From the NCBI GenBank assembly GCA_948648655.1, contig CAPKVJ010000002.1:40289-104288 (forward strand): a DNA stretch of 64,000 nucleotides. The letters are read 5' to 3'. The notes under the pieces are model-generated. The model searched no databases. It was given only the letters and a program-made list of their open reading frames with translations, and had not been told where the DNA came from. Positions 26,380 through 36,000 of this stretch are shown here, piece by piece. Positions within the stretch are counted from its first letter, which is position 1. Each line of letters starts with the position of its first letter. The position numbers were made by a program, and so were the translations under genes. Origin of the DNA: an uncultured Candidatus Saccharibacteria bacterium (GTDB lineage: Bacteria; Patescibacteriota; Saccharimonadia; Saccharimonadales; Saccharimonadaceae).

Positions 26380-27807
26380 ATGAAGCAGACTGACAAGAAC
26401 CTGGAGTACCTGCTAGATTTGCGGGAGTCGCAAGAGTTTGATTGTAAACGCGCCCGGATAAAACCCTCTAAAATTGTTGAAACCATTTGCGCATTTGCTA
26501 ATACAGACGGTGGAGTTATTGCTCTAGGGGTTGAAGACCCAGAAAAAGCCTCTAGGAGCGAACGACTTATTGGTATAGCTGAAGGTGATGATAATGTTTC
26601 AGATATACTCAATGCAATCGACAAAGAATTCGAGCCACCACTGTTTCCTGTTAAGAAACAGTATATTGATATTATTAACTCTCAAAATCACCCAGACCGT
26701 CTTTTACTATTAACCATTAGTAAGGGCGAGGACATACACTCGCTGAAAAATGGCGATACTTTCCGTAGGGATGGTAACAAGAACCACAAAATGGGAGCCT
26801 CTGAGATTACTCGTCTTCGTTATGAGAAGGGGATACTGAAATATGAAGATGAAAAAGCTACAGACGTAAAGTTGAACGACTTAGATACGGTGATGATTGC
26901 TAAATATAAAGCCGATACGAGTAGCCAAAGTATTGAAGACTGGCAATTTCTGAAAGACAACGGGCTAGCAAGCCTTATTGATGGGCAATGGGTACTATAT
27001 AAATCGGCCATACTTTTATTTGGCAATAATCCTGCCGTTTTACTCAAAAGTAAATGTAGCATAAAGATATCACATTACTACGGCAAAGAGCGAAACTATT
27101 CCGGTAATCCAAATTTTGTCATTCGTCCTTTTACAGTAGAAGGTTGTTTATTGAAACAAATTCAGCAGACCATGGAATACTATCGCGAAATCGTTAGAGA
27201 ATCTCCGCCGAAACTTGTAGGAGCAAGTTTTCTGCCGTCTATGTTAATTCCGGAGTGGGCATTTCAAGAAGCAATCACTAACGCCGTGATACATAGGAAC
27301 TATTTCCTAGAAGATGATATACAGGTAAGAATCTTTGATGACAGAATTGAAGTAGAAAGCCCGGGAGCTTATCCTGGACACATAACGCCCAATAATATCC
27401 GTAACGAGAGGTTTGCACGTAATCCCATATTGCAACGAGTCTTAAACCGTTTTGGAAATGCTCCAAACCTTGATATTGGAGAGGGTGTTGATCGCATATA
27501 TAAAGTAATGAGTGATAATAATTTATACGAGCCAAGATATTCACTCGTTACCGAGAAGCCAAATTCTGTCTTGTTAACGTTATTTAATATGCAAAAAATT
27601 GAATATTGGGACACCGTAAGCAATTACCTTGATAACAACTTTAGTATAAATAATCAGGAAGCTCGAGAAATTACCAATATACAAGACCCCTCCAAGGTAT
27701 CACGGTTGCTTAAAAAATGGACAGAAGATGGCTTAATTGAAAAAGTTGAGTCCGGTTACAAAGGAAACACCTATTACAAAAAACCTGGGACTACGATTGT
27801 TGCCTAA
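26380..27807 (+). CDS. AlbA_2 (Schlafen-type) and HATPase domain protein
   Basis: The N-terminal domain has the AlbA_2 pattern (ESQEFDCKRARI, then ETICAFANTDGGVIALGVED, residues ~10-55), and the C-terminal half has the GHKL-type ATP-binding region (EAITNAVIHRNYF, DRIEVESPGAYPGHI, DIGEGVDRI). The last ~60 residues look like a winged helix. Such proteins are annotated as ATP-binding transcriptional regulators and often lie in mobile or defence regions. The ATG at 26380 is preferred over 26374 because of its spacing from the -10 box. A perfect 17-bp inverted repeat lies immediately behind the stop. Confidence 0.8.
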   Translation: MKQTDKNLEYLLDLRESQEFDCKRARIKPSKIVETICAFANTDGGVIALGVEDPEKASRSERLIGIAEGDDNVSDILNAIDKEFEPPLFPVKKQYIDIINSQNHPDRLLLLTISKGEDIHSLKNGDTFRRDGNKNHKMGASEITRLRYEKGILKYEDEKATDVKLNDLDTVMIAKYKADTSSQSIEDWQFLKDNGLASLIDGQWVLYKSAILLFGNNPAVLLKSKCSIKISHYYGKERNYSGNPNFVIRPFTVEGCLLKQIQQTMEYYREIVRESPPKLVGASFLPSMLIPEWAFQEAITNAVIHRNYFLEDDIQVRIFDDRIEVESPGAYPGHITPNNIRNERFARNPILQRVLNRFGNAPNLDIGEGVDRIYKVMSDNNLYEPRYSLVTEKPNSVLLTLFNMQKIEYWDTVSNYLDNNFSINNQEAREITNIQDPSKVSRLLKKWTEDGLIEKVESGYKGNTYYKKPGTTIVA

Positions 27808-27808
27808 A

Positions 27809-27850
27809 TTCTTTTGTCATTTGCAAGAGGGTGTGCAAATGACAAAAGAA
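27809..27850. repeat. Perfect 17-bp inverted repeat behind the AlbA_2 gene
   Basis: Left arm 27809-27825 (TTCTTTTGTCATTTGCA), 8-nt loop, right arm 27834-27850. It starts 2 bp after the stop codon. There is no T-tract, so it may be an operator, a processing site or an element boundary rather than a simple terminator; CATTTGCA occurs once more near 27889. Confidence 0.8.
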
Positions 27851-28130
27851 CAGTTACACTCACCTCTGTTAATTTTAGATATTTCATTTGCACATTGTAC
27901 TAAAAACTGAAAATATACACGGCAAGTACCAGCAGTATGTCTTTTTATAACGAAGAAAGTTTTGTTACATTTAGCACGGGTAATTTTTAAAACTTATTCT
28001 ACCCTTTTGCCATAGAGGCTAAACAATATTAATCAATTATCAGATGACGACGAATAATGACGGCAGTATAGTAAGGTTCGAACCCCACCCCACAAACAAA
28101 AAACAGCCCCAACAGGCCCAAAACGCAAAG
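27851..28130. other. Gap without recognised gene
   Basis: About 280 bp of low G+C sequence between the AlbA_2 gene and the tRNA pair. No open frame with a ribosome-binding site or clear promoter was seen. A short GGTTCGAACC at 28076-28085 resembles a tRNA T-loop but has no supporting stem. Confidence 0.5.
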
Positions 28131-28207
28131 TGGTGCGAGTGGAGGTAGTCGAAACCTCATCTCAAGTTTGGAAAACTTGCATACTAACCGCTGTACTACA
28201 CTCGCAC
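28131..28207 (-). tRNA. tRNA-Gly (TCC)
   Basis: The minus strand folds as a cloverleaf: acceptor GTGCGAG/CTCGCAC, anticodon stem-loop CAAGT-TTTCCAA-ACTTG with anticodon TCC, T-loop TTCGACT, and an encoded CCA end. It follows tRNA-His directly in the same transcript. Confidence 0.93.
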
Positions 28208-28285
28208 TGGGGTGGGATATCGGAATTGAACCGACGACCTTCTGGACCACAATCAGACGCTCTAACCAACTGAGCTAATCCCACC
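28208..28285 (-). tRNA. tRNA-His (GTG)
   Basis: Cloverleaf on the minus strand with anticodon loop TTGTGGT (anticodon GTG), T-loop TTCAATT and encoded CCA. The extra G-1 paired with C73, the histidine identity element, is encoded. The promoter (TGC then TATACT, 28299-28304 on the minus strand) serves both tRNAs. Confidence 0.93.
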
Positions 28286-28363
28286 ATACCCCACTTCCAG
28301 TATAGCACATTCGCCGGAAAAGGGAACCTATAATCGACAAAAACCACATATATACAATAGTAC

Positions 28364-28392
28364 TTGACATTTTTAAGCATGTGTGCTAAAAT
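28364..28392 (+). promoter_or_regulatory. Promoter of the 28473 gene, first of a shared promoter type
   Basis: TTGACA (28364-28369), 17 bp, TAAAAT (28387-28392). The spacer and flanks are nearly identical to the promoter at 30057-30085. Confidence 0.8.
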
Positions 28393-28413
28393 GACAGCAG
28401 AAACTAATAAGTC

Positions 28414-28454
28414 TGATGGCAGGTTTCAAAAAATATAAGCCATCAAGTTTTTTT
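28414..28454 (+). terminator. Leader terminator (attenuator candidate) before the 28473 gene
   Basis: Stem TGATGGC/GCCATCA (28414-28420 with 28439-28445) followed by AG and seven T. It lies between the promoter and the ribosome-binding site, so full-length mRNA requires read-through. Confidence 0.55.
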
Positions 28455-28472
28455 GACAAGGAGGAATATATT

Positions 28473-29801
28473 ATGAGTGACATTCTCAACGGAGTAGCTG
28501 CTACAATCGCTGGATGGGCGGCAAAGTCTGAAGAAAGACGGCAGGAGAAGGAGCAGAAGAAAATTGACCGGAATACAAGGGTCGAAAAGGTAACTATCGA
28601 CAATCCGGCCGAGAGCAAGCAAATGCAGATCTTGGCTTCGCTCTATGCATTAAAAAAGTTAACCGAAACGCAGTTCGAGGCTCTGCTTTATGGCGAGACC
28701 GTAGAGGTTGAATTGCAGGGGGGCTGGAGTGAATGCCTGGTAGAACCGGCTTTTTTGGTAGACGACGGTGAACACATTTTGTTGGAACAACGCGCCAGTG
28801 ATCAGCAGAAAGACCCCGCAAGTCGCATCCTCTGTACGACGACAACTCCGCCGAAAAAAGTAGGTGGTAAGAACGCTGTCGAGAGATATGACCGGATCTG
28901 TGGGAACGAGGTCTTACTGTGCCAGATTTTTAGCACCCGGACTAAGCCGAAGCATCGTAAGAATTTGGTTTGCGAGGCAATGGAGATGTTTTATCCGAAA
29001 TACAAGAAGTTCGAGGATAAGTCCAAACCCGCCAACCAGCAGCCTCAGCAACGTTCCGATGAGCCCGAACTCAAAAACTTCAAAGCAAACGGGTATAGAA
29101 CCGTCGCTGGCATGCTCGGCGTTCCGGTGGACGAGATTCTGTCCATGAAAGCAAAAGAGCGTGCAAAATTCCTGGAAGATATGGCAATTGCAGCGGAAAA
29201 TTTTGCTATCCGCAGCAAATATCTGACAGAGAAAATTACAATGGTGGCTGCGCAGAGCACCAAAGACAACGATGTCTGGGCTGCCATGATCTGGCACTTC
29301 AAGGAGGTTGACCCTCAAAAAGCAACCGACCTTGCGGAAATGCAGCATGGCGGCGTTAACGTTAAACTTGCTGCTAAAGTCTGTGGTATCAATAGTGATG
29401 GAGACCTTGCAGAAATCGTCGCTGACTATCATGCCTGGAAGCAGGCCAAGAAAGACGGCAAAGGCAAAGGTAAGGGCAAGGACAAAAGACAGCAGAGACA
29501 GCAGAAAACCCCACCGGCCGGTGGGACAGATCCGGATTCCGGATCTAACAAATCTTACGCAGGTTTAATGACCGAAGGTTTCTTTGCGGAGCTTATTGTA
29601 AGCAAAGGCCTTGCTGGTGTTGACACTGATGTTGCACAGGAAATTTTATTGGAAGCGAAAGATAAAGTTCCTAACTTCGGCAACATGGGCGGAGATTGTC
29701 CCATCCAGGGTATTTACGCAATTTTATTAGCGTATATGCTCACAGGGGATATTCAGAAAGACGTGTTAGAATCAATTATCACTGCTCTGTTAACTAAATA
29801 G
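28473..29801 (+). CDS. Unrecognised 442-residue cytoplasmic protein
   Basis: The ATG at 28473 follows AAGGAGG by 7 nt. The protein has a charged helical start (ERRQEKEQKKIDRN), a central part with a few cysteines (RICGNEVLLCQIF), a helical segment (FLEDMAIAAENFAIRSKYL), a Gly/Lys-rich linker (KDGKGKGKGKDKRQQRQQK) and a helical C-terminal domain of ~80 residues. No signal peptide, transmembrane helix or known motif was found. Base and codon use look richer in G+C than neighbours. It is monocistronic, with a consensus promoter, a terminator in its leader and a strong terminator behind it, suggesting high or regulated expression. Confidence 0.65.
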   Translation: MSDILNGVAATIAGWAAKSEERRQEKEQKKIDRNTRVEKVTIDNPAESKQMQILASLYALKKLTETQFEALLYGETVEVELQGGWSECLVEPAFLVDDGEHILLEQRASDQQKDPASRILCTTTTPPKKVGGKNAVERYDRICGNEVLLCQIFSTRTKPKHRKNLVCEAMEMFYPKYKKFEDKSKPANQQPQQRSDEPELKNFKANGYRTVAGMLGVPVDEILSMKAKERAKFLEDMAIAAENFAIRSKYLTEKITMVAAQSTKDNDVWAAMIWHFKEVDPQKATDLAEMQHGGVNVKLAAKVCGINSDGDLAEIVADYHAWKQAKKDGKGKGKGKDKRQQRQQKTPPAGGTDPDSGSNKSYAGLMTEGFFAELIVSKGLAGVDTDVAQEILLEAKDKVPNFGNMGGDCPIQGIYAILLAYMLTGDIQKDVLESIITALLTK

Positions 29802-29833
29802 TGTTCCTCCGTAAACAGTACCTCCGGGTACTA

Positions 29834-29887
29834 GCCACCCCTCGCTGGGCACACACTTCGGTGTTGTGCTCGGCGGGGGCATTTTTT
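29834..29887 (+). terminator. Strong intrinsic terminator
   Basis: Long GC-rich stem (GCC-CCCC with CGGGGGC; inner GCACA-CAC closed by a TTCG loop) followed by ATTTTTT. Ends the 28473 transcript. Confidence 0.85.
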
Positions 29888-30056
29888 GTCAGAATTTCCA
29901 GCAAAAAATAACAATTTACTTCAAAAACAATCATAAGCATATAGATAAACATAATCTTTTTTGTTTTTAGCAAGACTATTTATCTGTGGAAAACTACAAG
30001 AATAACAGAGGTAAAAGCTACATAGATTACGCTAAAGGCAATTTATGATAAAACAC

Positions 30057-30085
30057 TTGACTTTTTTAAGCATGTGTGCTACAAT
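30057..30085 (+). promoter_or_regulatory. Promoter of the LPTTG protein gene
   Basis: TTGACT (30057-30062), 17 bp, TACAAT (30080-30085); near-duplicate of the promoter at 28364-28392. Confidence 0.8.
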
Positions 30086-30296
30086 GGACGTAGTCGGTAC
30101 GAAATCGACCAATCGAATTCGTATCTGAGGTCCATTATCGGCTAAATCGTCTCAAACTCTGGGAGATGTGTTTGCGATGACCTAGCTAGGACTGAAGAAG
30201 TTTAACAAAATGGACCAAAGGGAAGTAGAACAACTCAAAGTTTTTATCAAGTTTAATTTTATCTATTGAAATCTAATTCTACAAAAGGAGAATATT
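30086..30296 (+). promoter_or_regulatory. Long structured 5' leader of the LPTTG protein gene
   Basis: The ~200-nt leader can form a nested structure near its start: AATGGAC (30083-30089) with GTCCATT (30130-30137), enclosing TACGAA/TTCGTA. The ribosome-binding site AAAGGAG lies just before the ATG at 30297. A stabilising or regulatory role is possible. Confidence 0.45.
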
Positions 30297-31712
30297 ATGA
30301 AAACAGCAGTTAAAACTACCCTCGCGGTGGTGGCTAGTGCAGCTGCTATCGCTGGTGTAGCCTCCATCCCTGCTATCGTTTCCGCTTGGGGCGACAGCAA
30401 TGGTGGTCGCGAAAGTCATTCGATCCAAGAGATCAATGAGAATAATCCTTTTGGCAACACTCCAGTGTTTAACACTATTACAGTTGCCGATACGGACTAT
30501 GAATGGCACAAAAACTACTTTGGTACAGAGATTCCAAAGACTACCATCACCCACGAAAAGAACTTCGTCGGTGCTCGTAAAGACAATGGTACGAACGATG
30601 CCCAGACTAACGTTTGGGATGGTAACCAAATCGAAGCTGAAGACGGTCAGACTTACGTCATCCGCCTTTACGCTCACAACAACAACCCCAATGGTGAACA
30701 AGCCGTTTCGGAAAACACCAAAGTTTCTTTCGTCGGCCTAAACGACAAATCTACCCTTCAAGAAGTTGATGTTGTAGATGAGACCGGTAAGGCAACTGGC
30801 GAAAAGGTCATGAAACAACAAATCGAAGTTAATGGTAAGATTACCTCTTCCAACGCTAATCCACAGAGATACTGGGATTACGTCAACTTCCAGAGCGATG
30901 TTCCTTTCCACTTGGAATATGTTTATGGTTCTGCTCTCCTAGAGAACAACGGTTTTGCTAGCGTGAACAATATTTATAATGTTCCTGGCGGCGGTAACGG
31001 TCCAGTCAAGCTCAGCGACGATATTGTCGACAATGCTGACGGTACGTTGATTGGTTTCTACGGTCTTGATGGCCGTGTACCTGGCTGCTACAAGTACGCC
31101 GAATACGTTACTATCCGTGTCAAAGTCGTTTATGACCATGATTTCTTGGTAGAGAAGAAAGTCCGTATGAACGGCACCAAAGACTGGTCAAAGACTGTCG
31201 AAGCCAAAGTTGGCGACAAGGTTGACTTCCAGATCCAATACAAAAATACCAGCGATCAGAGACAAGCTGATGTTATCGTGAAGGATACCCTTCCATCCAA
31301 CTTGCGCTATGTTCCTGGTACTATCAAGATCAAGAATGGCAGCCATCCAAACGGTGATACTGTCGATGGTGACGCTCTAGTCACTGGCGGCCTCAAAGTC
31401 GGTAGCTATGGTAAGAACTCAAACGTTTACCTCATGTTTACTGCTGAAGTCGTCGATGATAATCTAGCTTGTGGTTCCAACACTCTCGTGAACTGGGCTC
31501 AAGCTATGGTTGGCGATAGTGTTGGCCAAGATTACGCTCGCGTACACTTGGATAAATATTGCGAAACTACACCGGAAGAGCCAGAAGTTCCTGAAACTCC
31601 GACGAGTTTACCAACCACTGGTCCAGAAGCTGTAGCTGGTGGCATCATCGCTACTGGTTCCATCGTAACGGCTGCAGGCTACTACATTGCTAGCCGCCGT
31701 CAGTTACGCTAG
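30297..31712 (+). CDS. Sortase-substrate surface protein with LPTTG anchor
   Basis: The protein has a signal peptide (KTTLAVVASAAAIAGVASIPA, first ~30 residues), an extracellular part containing a DUF11-like repeat (KVGDKVDFQIQYKN ... VIVKDTLPSNLRYVPGT, ~300-410), then a Pro/Glu stretch and the sorting signal LPTTG (438-442), a hydrophobic helix and a basic end RRQLR. This is the organisation of sortase-anchored proteins. Codons are biased and the promoter is strong, so it may be an abundant surface protein. 471 residues; no sortase gene is in this window. Confidence 0.88.
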   Translation: MKTAVKTTLAVVASAAAIAGVASIPAIVSAWGDSNGGRESHSIQEINENNPFGNTPVFNTITVADTDYEWHKNYFGTEIPKTTITHEKNFVGARKDNGTNDAQTNVWDGNQIEAEDGQTYVIRLYAHNNNPNGEQAVSENTKVSFVGLNDKSTLQEVDVVDETGKATGEKVMKQQIEVNGKITSSNANPQRYWDYVNFQSDVPFHLEYVYGSALLENNGFASVNNIYNVPGGGNGPVKLSDDIVDNADGTLIGFYGLDGRVPGCYKYAEYVTIRVKVVYDHDFLVEKKVRMNGTKDWSKTVEAKVGDKVDFQIQYKNTSDQRQADVIVKDTLPSNLRYVPGTIKIKNGSHPNGDTVDGDALVTGGLKVGSYGKNSNVYLMFTAEVVDDNLACGSNTLVNWAQAMVGDSVGQDYARVHLDKYCETTPEEPEVPETPTSLPTTGPEAVAGGIIATGSIVTAAGYYIASRRQLR

Positions 31713-31760
31713 GTTTTAGCTTAATAGCTAACTCCATGCTGACTGCTCTACGTGTGGCCG

Positions 31761-31788
31761 AAAGCCCCTCCATTTGGAGGGGCTTTTT
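31761..31788 (+). terminator. Intrinsic terminator of the LPTTG protein gene
   Basis: Perfect 11-bp stem AAAGCCCCTCC/GGAGGGGCTTT with loop ATTT and a T-tract. Confidence 0.9.
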
Positions 31789-31840
31789 GGTGCCAATAAT
31801 TCTCTTGGCACCATTTAACGTTTATGCTAAAATAATAAAC

Positions 31841-33040
31841 ATGGATCCCAAATCTTCTCCTACGCCCACACCCGAACCCGATCAAGGCTCGGCTTCTTCT
31901 AATGGTGGTATTATTGCCTCGACTCCAGATATTGCAACTCCTCCCACAGAGGAGCAAATTGCGGCTGCCCGAAAGGCTCGTGGCGATATGCCTAGTGGCT
32001 CTGTAGTCATGGGGGCTAATGAAGGGACTTCAAGAGAGGGAAGGGCATTTTTGGCGAGCCATCCCCATAGAAGTCAAGCCAGTGGTACAGGAGATATCAT
32101 TTTGCGCAATGGCCCGACACCAGGTGGCAAAAAGAAATGGATATTGCTAGGCTTAGCTGCCATAGCATTTGTAGCAATTATCATAGTATTGATTGGGGTT
32201 GTCGGGAAGAAGACCACGACGGGCCAGTTTGAAACAAGCTTTAAACGTTATTCAAACTATTTACTATATGGCGAAGATAAAGGGTCTACATTGGAGGGTG
32301 AATATGACGATGAACGCTCATACGAGCTTGATTTGCAGCTCGAAGGTGACACCTACGACGAAAATTATTGGCAAACCAGCAGAGATTTATTAAGCTCTGC
32401 TATCGAATCATACGACAACTCCGATTCTTCTGAAATAGAAGTTGTGGATTATTTTGAGACCTACCGGAGCACGTTTGATTTTGTTGAACTATACAAGCGC
32501 AATGGAGAGCCAACACTTGATGGTATGGCAGCAGATTCGCTGACGCAAACAACGTTAGAAGAAAAATATGCGGCATTTTTGGACTCCAATAATGCCGACG
32601 CGGTGGCTTATGTCCAAAACCGCATCTCGCAATATACTACTTGGGCAGAGCTTTATGGGGTTTACGATAATCTGGGTTGCGTAAACGAAGGAAATGTTGA
32701 CGAAGAAAGTTGCGTAATTAGTGCGTCTGACGAAGATACGATTGACGATTTAGCGACAAAGATTGCAGAATTTGACCAGTCGGCCACTCAACTTCTTTCC
32801 GGAGCAATTTACATGTTAAAAAGCGACTGCTGGTATTTTGATGAGATTATACAAACCGGAGCCGAGGAAGCGTCAGATGAGGATGATTCTGATGAGGGTG
32901 ACAACGAGAGTGCAGATGATTTGGGCAATGAAACAGTCTTCGACTACAGCGGCGAAGCTGATACGTATGATGAAGCTACATATGACGAGAAATTTTCCGA
33001 TGCGTGGGCTGGTAATATGACAGGAGACGACAATGAATAG
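31841..33040 (+). CDS. Single-pass membrane protein, partner of the VirB6-like protein
   Basis: The 399-residue protein has a disordered Pro/Ser-rich cytoplasmic start, the sequence GGKKKWILLGLAAIAFVAI (transmembrane helix, ~100-122), then an acidic, Tyr/Asp/Glu-rich external domain with few cysteines and an Asp/Glu-rich end. The start ATG lies 8 nt behind a TAAAAT box. It overlaps the following large membrane protein gene by 8 bp, so the two products are probably made in step and act together. No known family was recognised. Confidence 0.7.
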   Translation: MDPKSSPTPTPEPDQGSASSNGGIIASTPDIATPPTEEQIAAARKARGDMPSGSVVMGANEGTSREGRAFLASHPHRSQASGTGDIILRNGPTPGGKKKWILLGLAAIAFVAIIIVLIGVVGKKTTTGQFETSFKRYSNYLLYGEDKGSTLEGEYDDERSYELDLQLEGDTYDENYWQTSRDLLSSAIESYDNSDSSEIEVVDYFETYRSTFDFVELYKRNGEPTLDGMAADSLTQTTLEEKYAAFLDSNNADAVAYVQNRISQYTTWAELYGVYDNLGCVNEGNVDEESCVISASDEDTIDDLATKIAEFDQSATQLLSGAIYMLKSDCWYFDEIIQTGAEEASDEDDSDEGDNESADDLGNETVFDYSGEADTYDEATYDEKFSDAWAGNMTGDDNE

Positions 33041-36000
33041 AAAAAAAATAGTAATGATCGTTAGCTCTATAGCTATTACAATATTTACATTCGTAGTATC
33101 ATCGGCAACTTTTCTACACACATCCGTTTTCGCTGCTTCAGATGGTAATCTAGATAGCGTTAGGCAAAAAAGCCTATTATACGGTATCTATCTGCAATGC
33201 TATGTAGGTGGCAAAATGGAGACACCTATGACTTATGAACAATATGAAACACCAGCTTATCTGGTGGCGGACGGTAATCCTGCAGTAATTACGTTGCCTA
33301 TGGGTCTGTATTCTTCCGGTGCTGGGTTTTTAACTCAAACAAATTGTAGAGAAGCGTTAATCGGGAATAGTACGACAAAGTTCCCTGGCATTTTTGAGCA
33401 GACTGGAGCAGCTGCCGTGACGTCCTCTGCTGGCCCAGCAGCTGTTAACAAGTTTTTCGAGGATATAGGGTACACCGCATATAATGCGAAAGAAGGGAAG
33501 TGTGCCAACTATATATACATCAATGGATCGGGCGATAGAACTATTAATACTATGTGCGCATCGGTTGATAACGAAGGGCGAATCACTTCCGACAAGATGA
33601 CTATAGTCGGTGCAGAAAAAAATAAGAACCTTCAACTTGAGGTTGGAACTGGCTTTATTCAACCCGATTGCCATCAAGATGCAGCCCTAATATTACATGA
33701 TGATTATGGCGGTTGCAAGAAAGTGACTTTCGAGAAGGGCAAAACTACATTCACGGAATTCGCCGGGAAGGTTTGGGGAGAGGTCAGTGAACATCATGCC
33801 AAGAGCGGTAAATACAATTTGCAACCTCTCGAAGTTACTGATCGTAAAGATACTGATGTTAGCTATAAAATTGGCAGTAAAGTAACCGCGGGTACCAAAG
33901 CTGTCAAATATCTTTCAAATGGAAAGTACTCAAAAGTCCGAGATCTAAAGCTCACCAAGAAAGAACGTGCATTGTTACTTGAGAATTATCTCAAAAATTT
34001 CTATAAAGTTGAAAGCTACGGGTGCAACCTTGACAATGAAACCATTGAAGTTGCCAAAGGTGCTGGGTATTCAGAAGTTAAGACTACGCTCTATTCGAAT
34101 AGCGGCGGTTGGCAGACATGTTGGATCAAGCCAACAGCACAAAAAAGTGTCAAAGTTGCCGGATTTGAAAAAGTAGAAGGTAGCTATATCAAAAAGAACT
34201 TCTTTGACGTTCAGAACAAAAAGCCTATGGATTTCACTGAAGTCGTAAAGGCACTCAACCAGATCATTGGCTCTGGTGGCGTATTCTCCAAAGACGATGC
34301 GACTATTTCTCCGGGCAGTGGCATACTTGCTGAAAACACTGGAAACAATGACGACTCCAATGATGCCATCAACTGTTACGAATCAGCAGGTGCATTAGGC
34401 TACATAGTCTGTCCAACTATCCAAAAAGCTGGCGACGCTGCACAGTCCATTTATGAGACTGCCATCGTTGACCAGCTTGAATTTGATTCTGATAAGATTA
34501 TATCTGGTAACGATTCTTTGCGCAATTCTTGGTCCTTTTTCCGCGACATTGCTAATATTATCTTTGTAATATTGCTGGCGGCAGTATTATTCTCACAATT
34601 CACTGGCTTTGGTATTAGTAATTATGGCATTAAGAAAATTTTGCCACGTCTCATCATTATGGTTATATTAGTTAATATTTCCTTCATTATTTGCCAGTTA
34701 GCAGTGGACGTGAGTAATTTATTAGGGCATGCGTTCTATAATACCTTCAAAGATTTTAGTGGTGCTAGCGATAATCTCGGCGGAATGATTGACAATATGC
34801 TCAACGGACAAGGCGGATTATTTAATACCGTAAGTTCAAATACTTTACCAGAAGCTCATCCATCGGGCATTGCTACCGGTCTTACTATAGGTGGAGTAGC
34901 AATTGCTTTGGCAACATGGGACACTTGGATCATACCAGTTCTCATCGCCGTAATTGGTTTCATTGTTAGCGTCATATTCTTTGCTATCCTTCTCAGCGTT
35001 CGCCAGGCCGGGATCATAGTTCTGATCGCTCTGACGCCTGTCGCAGTAGTGTGCTATTCTCTACCAAACACAAAAACTATCTTTGACAAGTGGTTCAAGC
35101 TATTCTCAAGTCTGCTCATGGTCTTCCCGATTGCCGGATTATTAATGGGCGGTGGCATTTGGGCGTCAAATCTAATGTTGGACACTGGCGGAGGTCGAAG
35201 TGATGCAGGGTTGGGTGGCTTCTTCTTCGCCCTCACAGCTATGTTACTACAAGTCATACCATTTTTCTTTGTCCCAACGCTGGTTAAAAATTCTCTATCT
35301 GCAGCTGGGCAATTGGGCGCGAAGATTGCTGGTATGGGAGACCGTCTCGGTAGCAGTCTCCAAAAAACCGCTCGCAACTCCAATCGCGCCAAGGATACCC
35401 AAGAACGCATGAGCGGTTGGCGCGCTAACCGTCGTGTTAACCCTTGGTACAACGGTGATGGTAAAATTGCAAATTCTGCGCTCGGGCGTGGTCGCCGAGC
35501 TATTGCAGGTGTTGGTGATAAAGTGCGTGGTGGTAATAATCGGGTCTCGCGCATGCTCAATAATAGCCATAATCGCAGAATGAATCGATTGGCTGCTGCT
35601 GCCCTCGCTACAGATCTAAATAGTCGCGATCGTACTTCTGCTTACGCCGAGAAACACGTCCAAGAAATAGCCAAAGATTTCTCTGGGCGGTGGAAGAATG
35701 AGGGCAGGCTTGACCCTGATTCGGTGGGAGCAGAGTTAGAAAGCGCAATCGCCGACTTAAGCAAAGACAGTACCGATGTCAATGCAAAAGGTCGTTATTT
35801 GGCCGCTATGATGGAGCTCAATAAAACTGGACCAGGCCGTGACAAAGTAGGGCAGAGTCTCTTGAATGCCGTTGGTGAGAACGGCCCGCGTGCCAATCGT
35901 GGTATCCAATGGGCATACAATACTCTATTGGACGAATCAGGAGATCTCTATAAGAGGAAGAGTGGCTACACTCTTGCGAATGCCCAACAGTTCTCTAAGG

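Noticed and set aside
28070..28090. tRNA 3'-end remnant (possible att site) with GGTTCGAACC
   Set aside because: The flanks form no T stem or acceptor stem, so it is only a short chance match.
28029..28250. Open reading frames across the tRNA-Gly/tRNA-His pair
   Set aside because: Both are explained by the tRNA genes on that strand.
28473..29801. Phage structural protein
   Set aside because: No neighbouring phage genes and no recognisable motif; the high-expression signals alone are not evidence.
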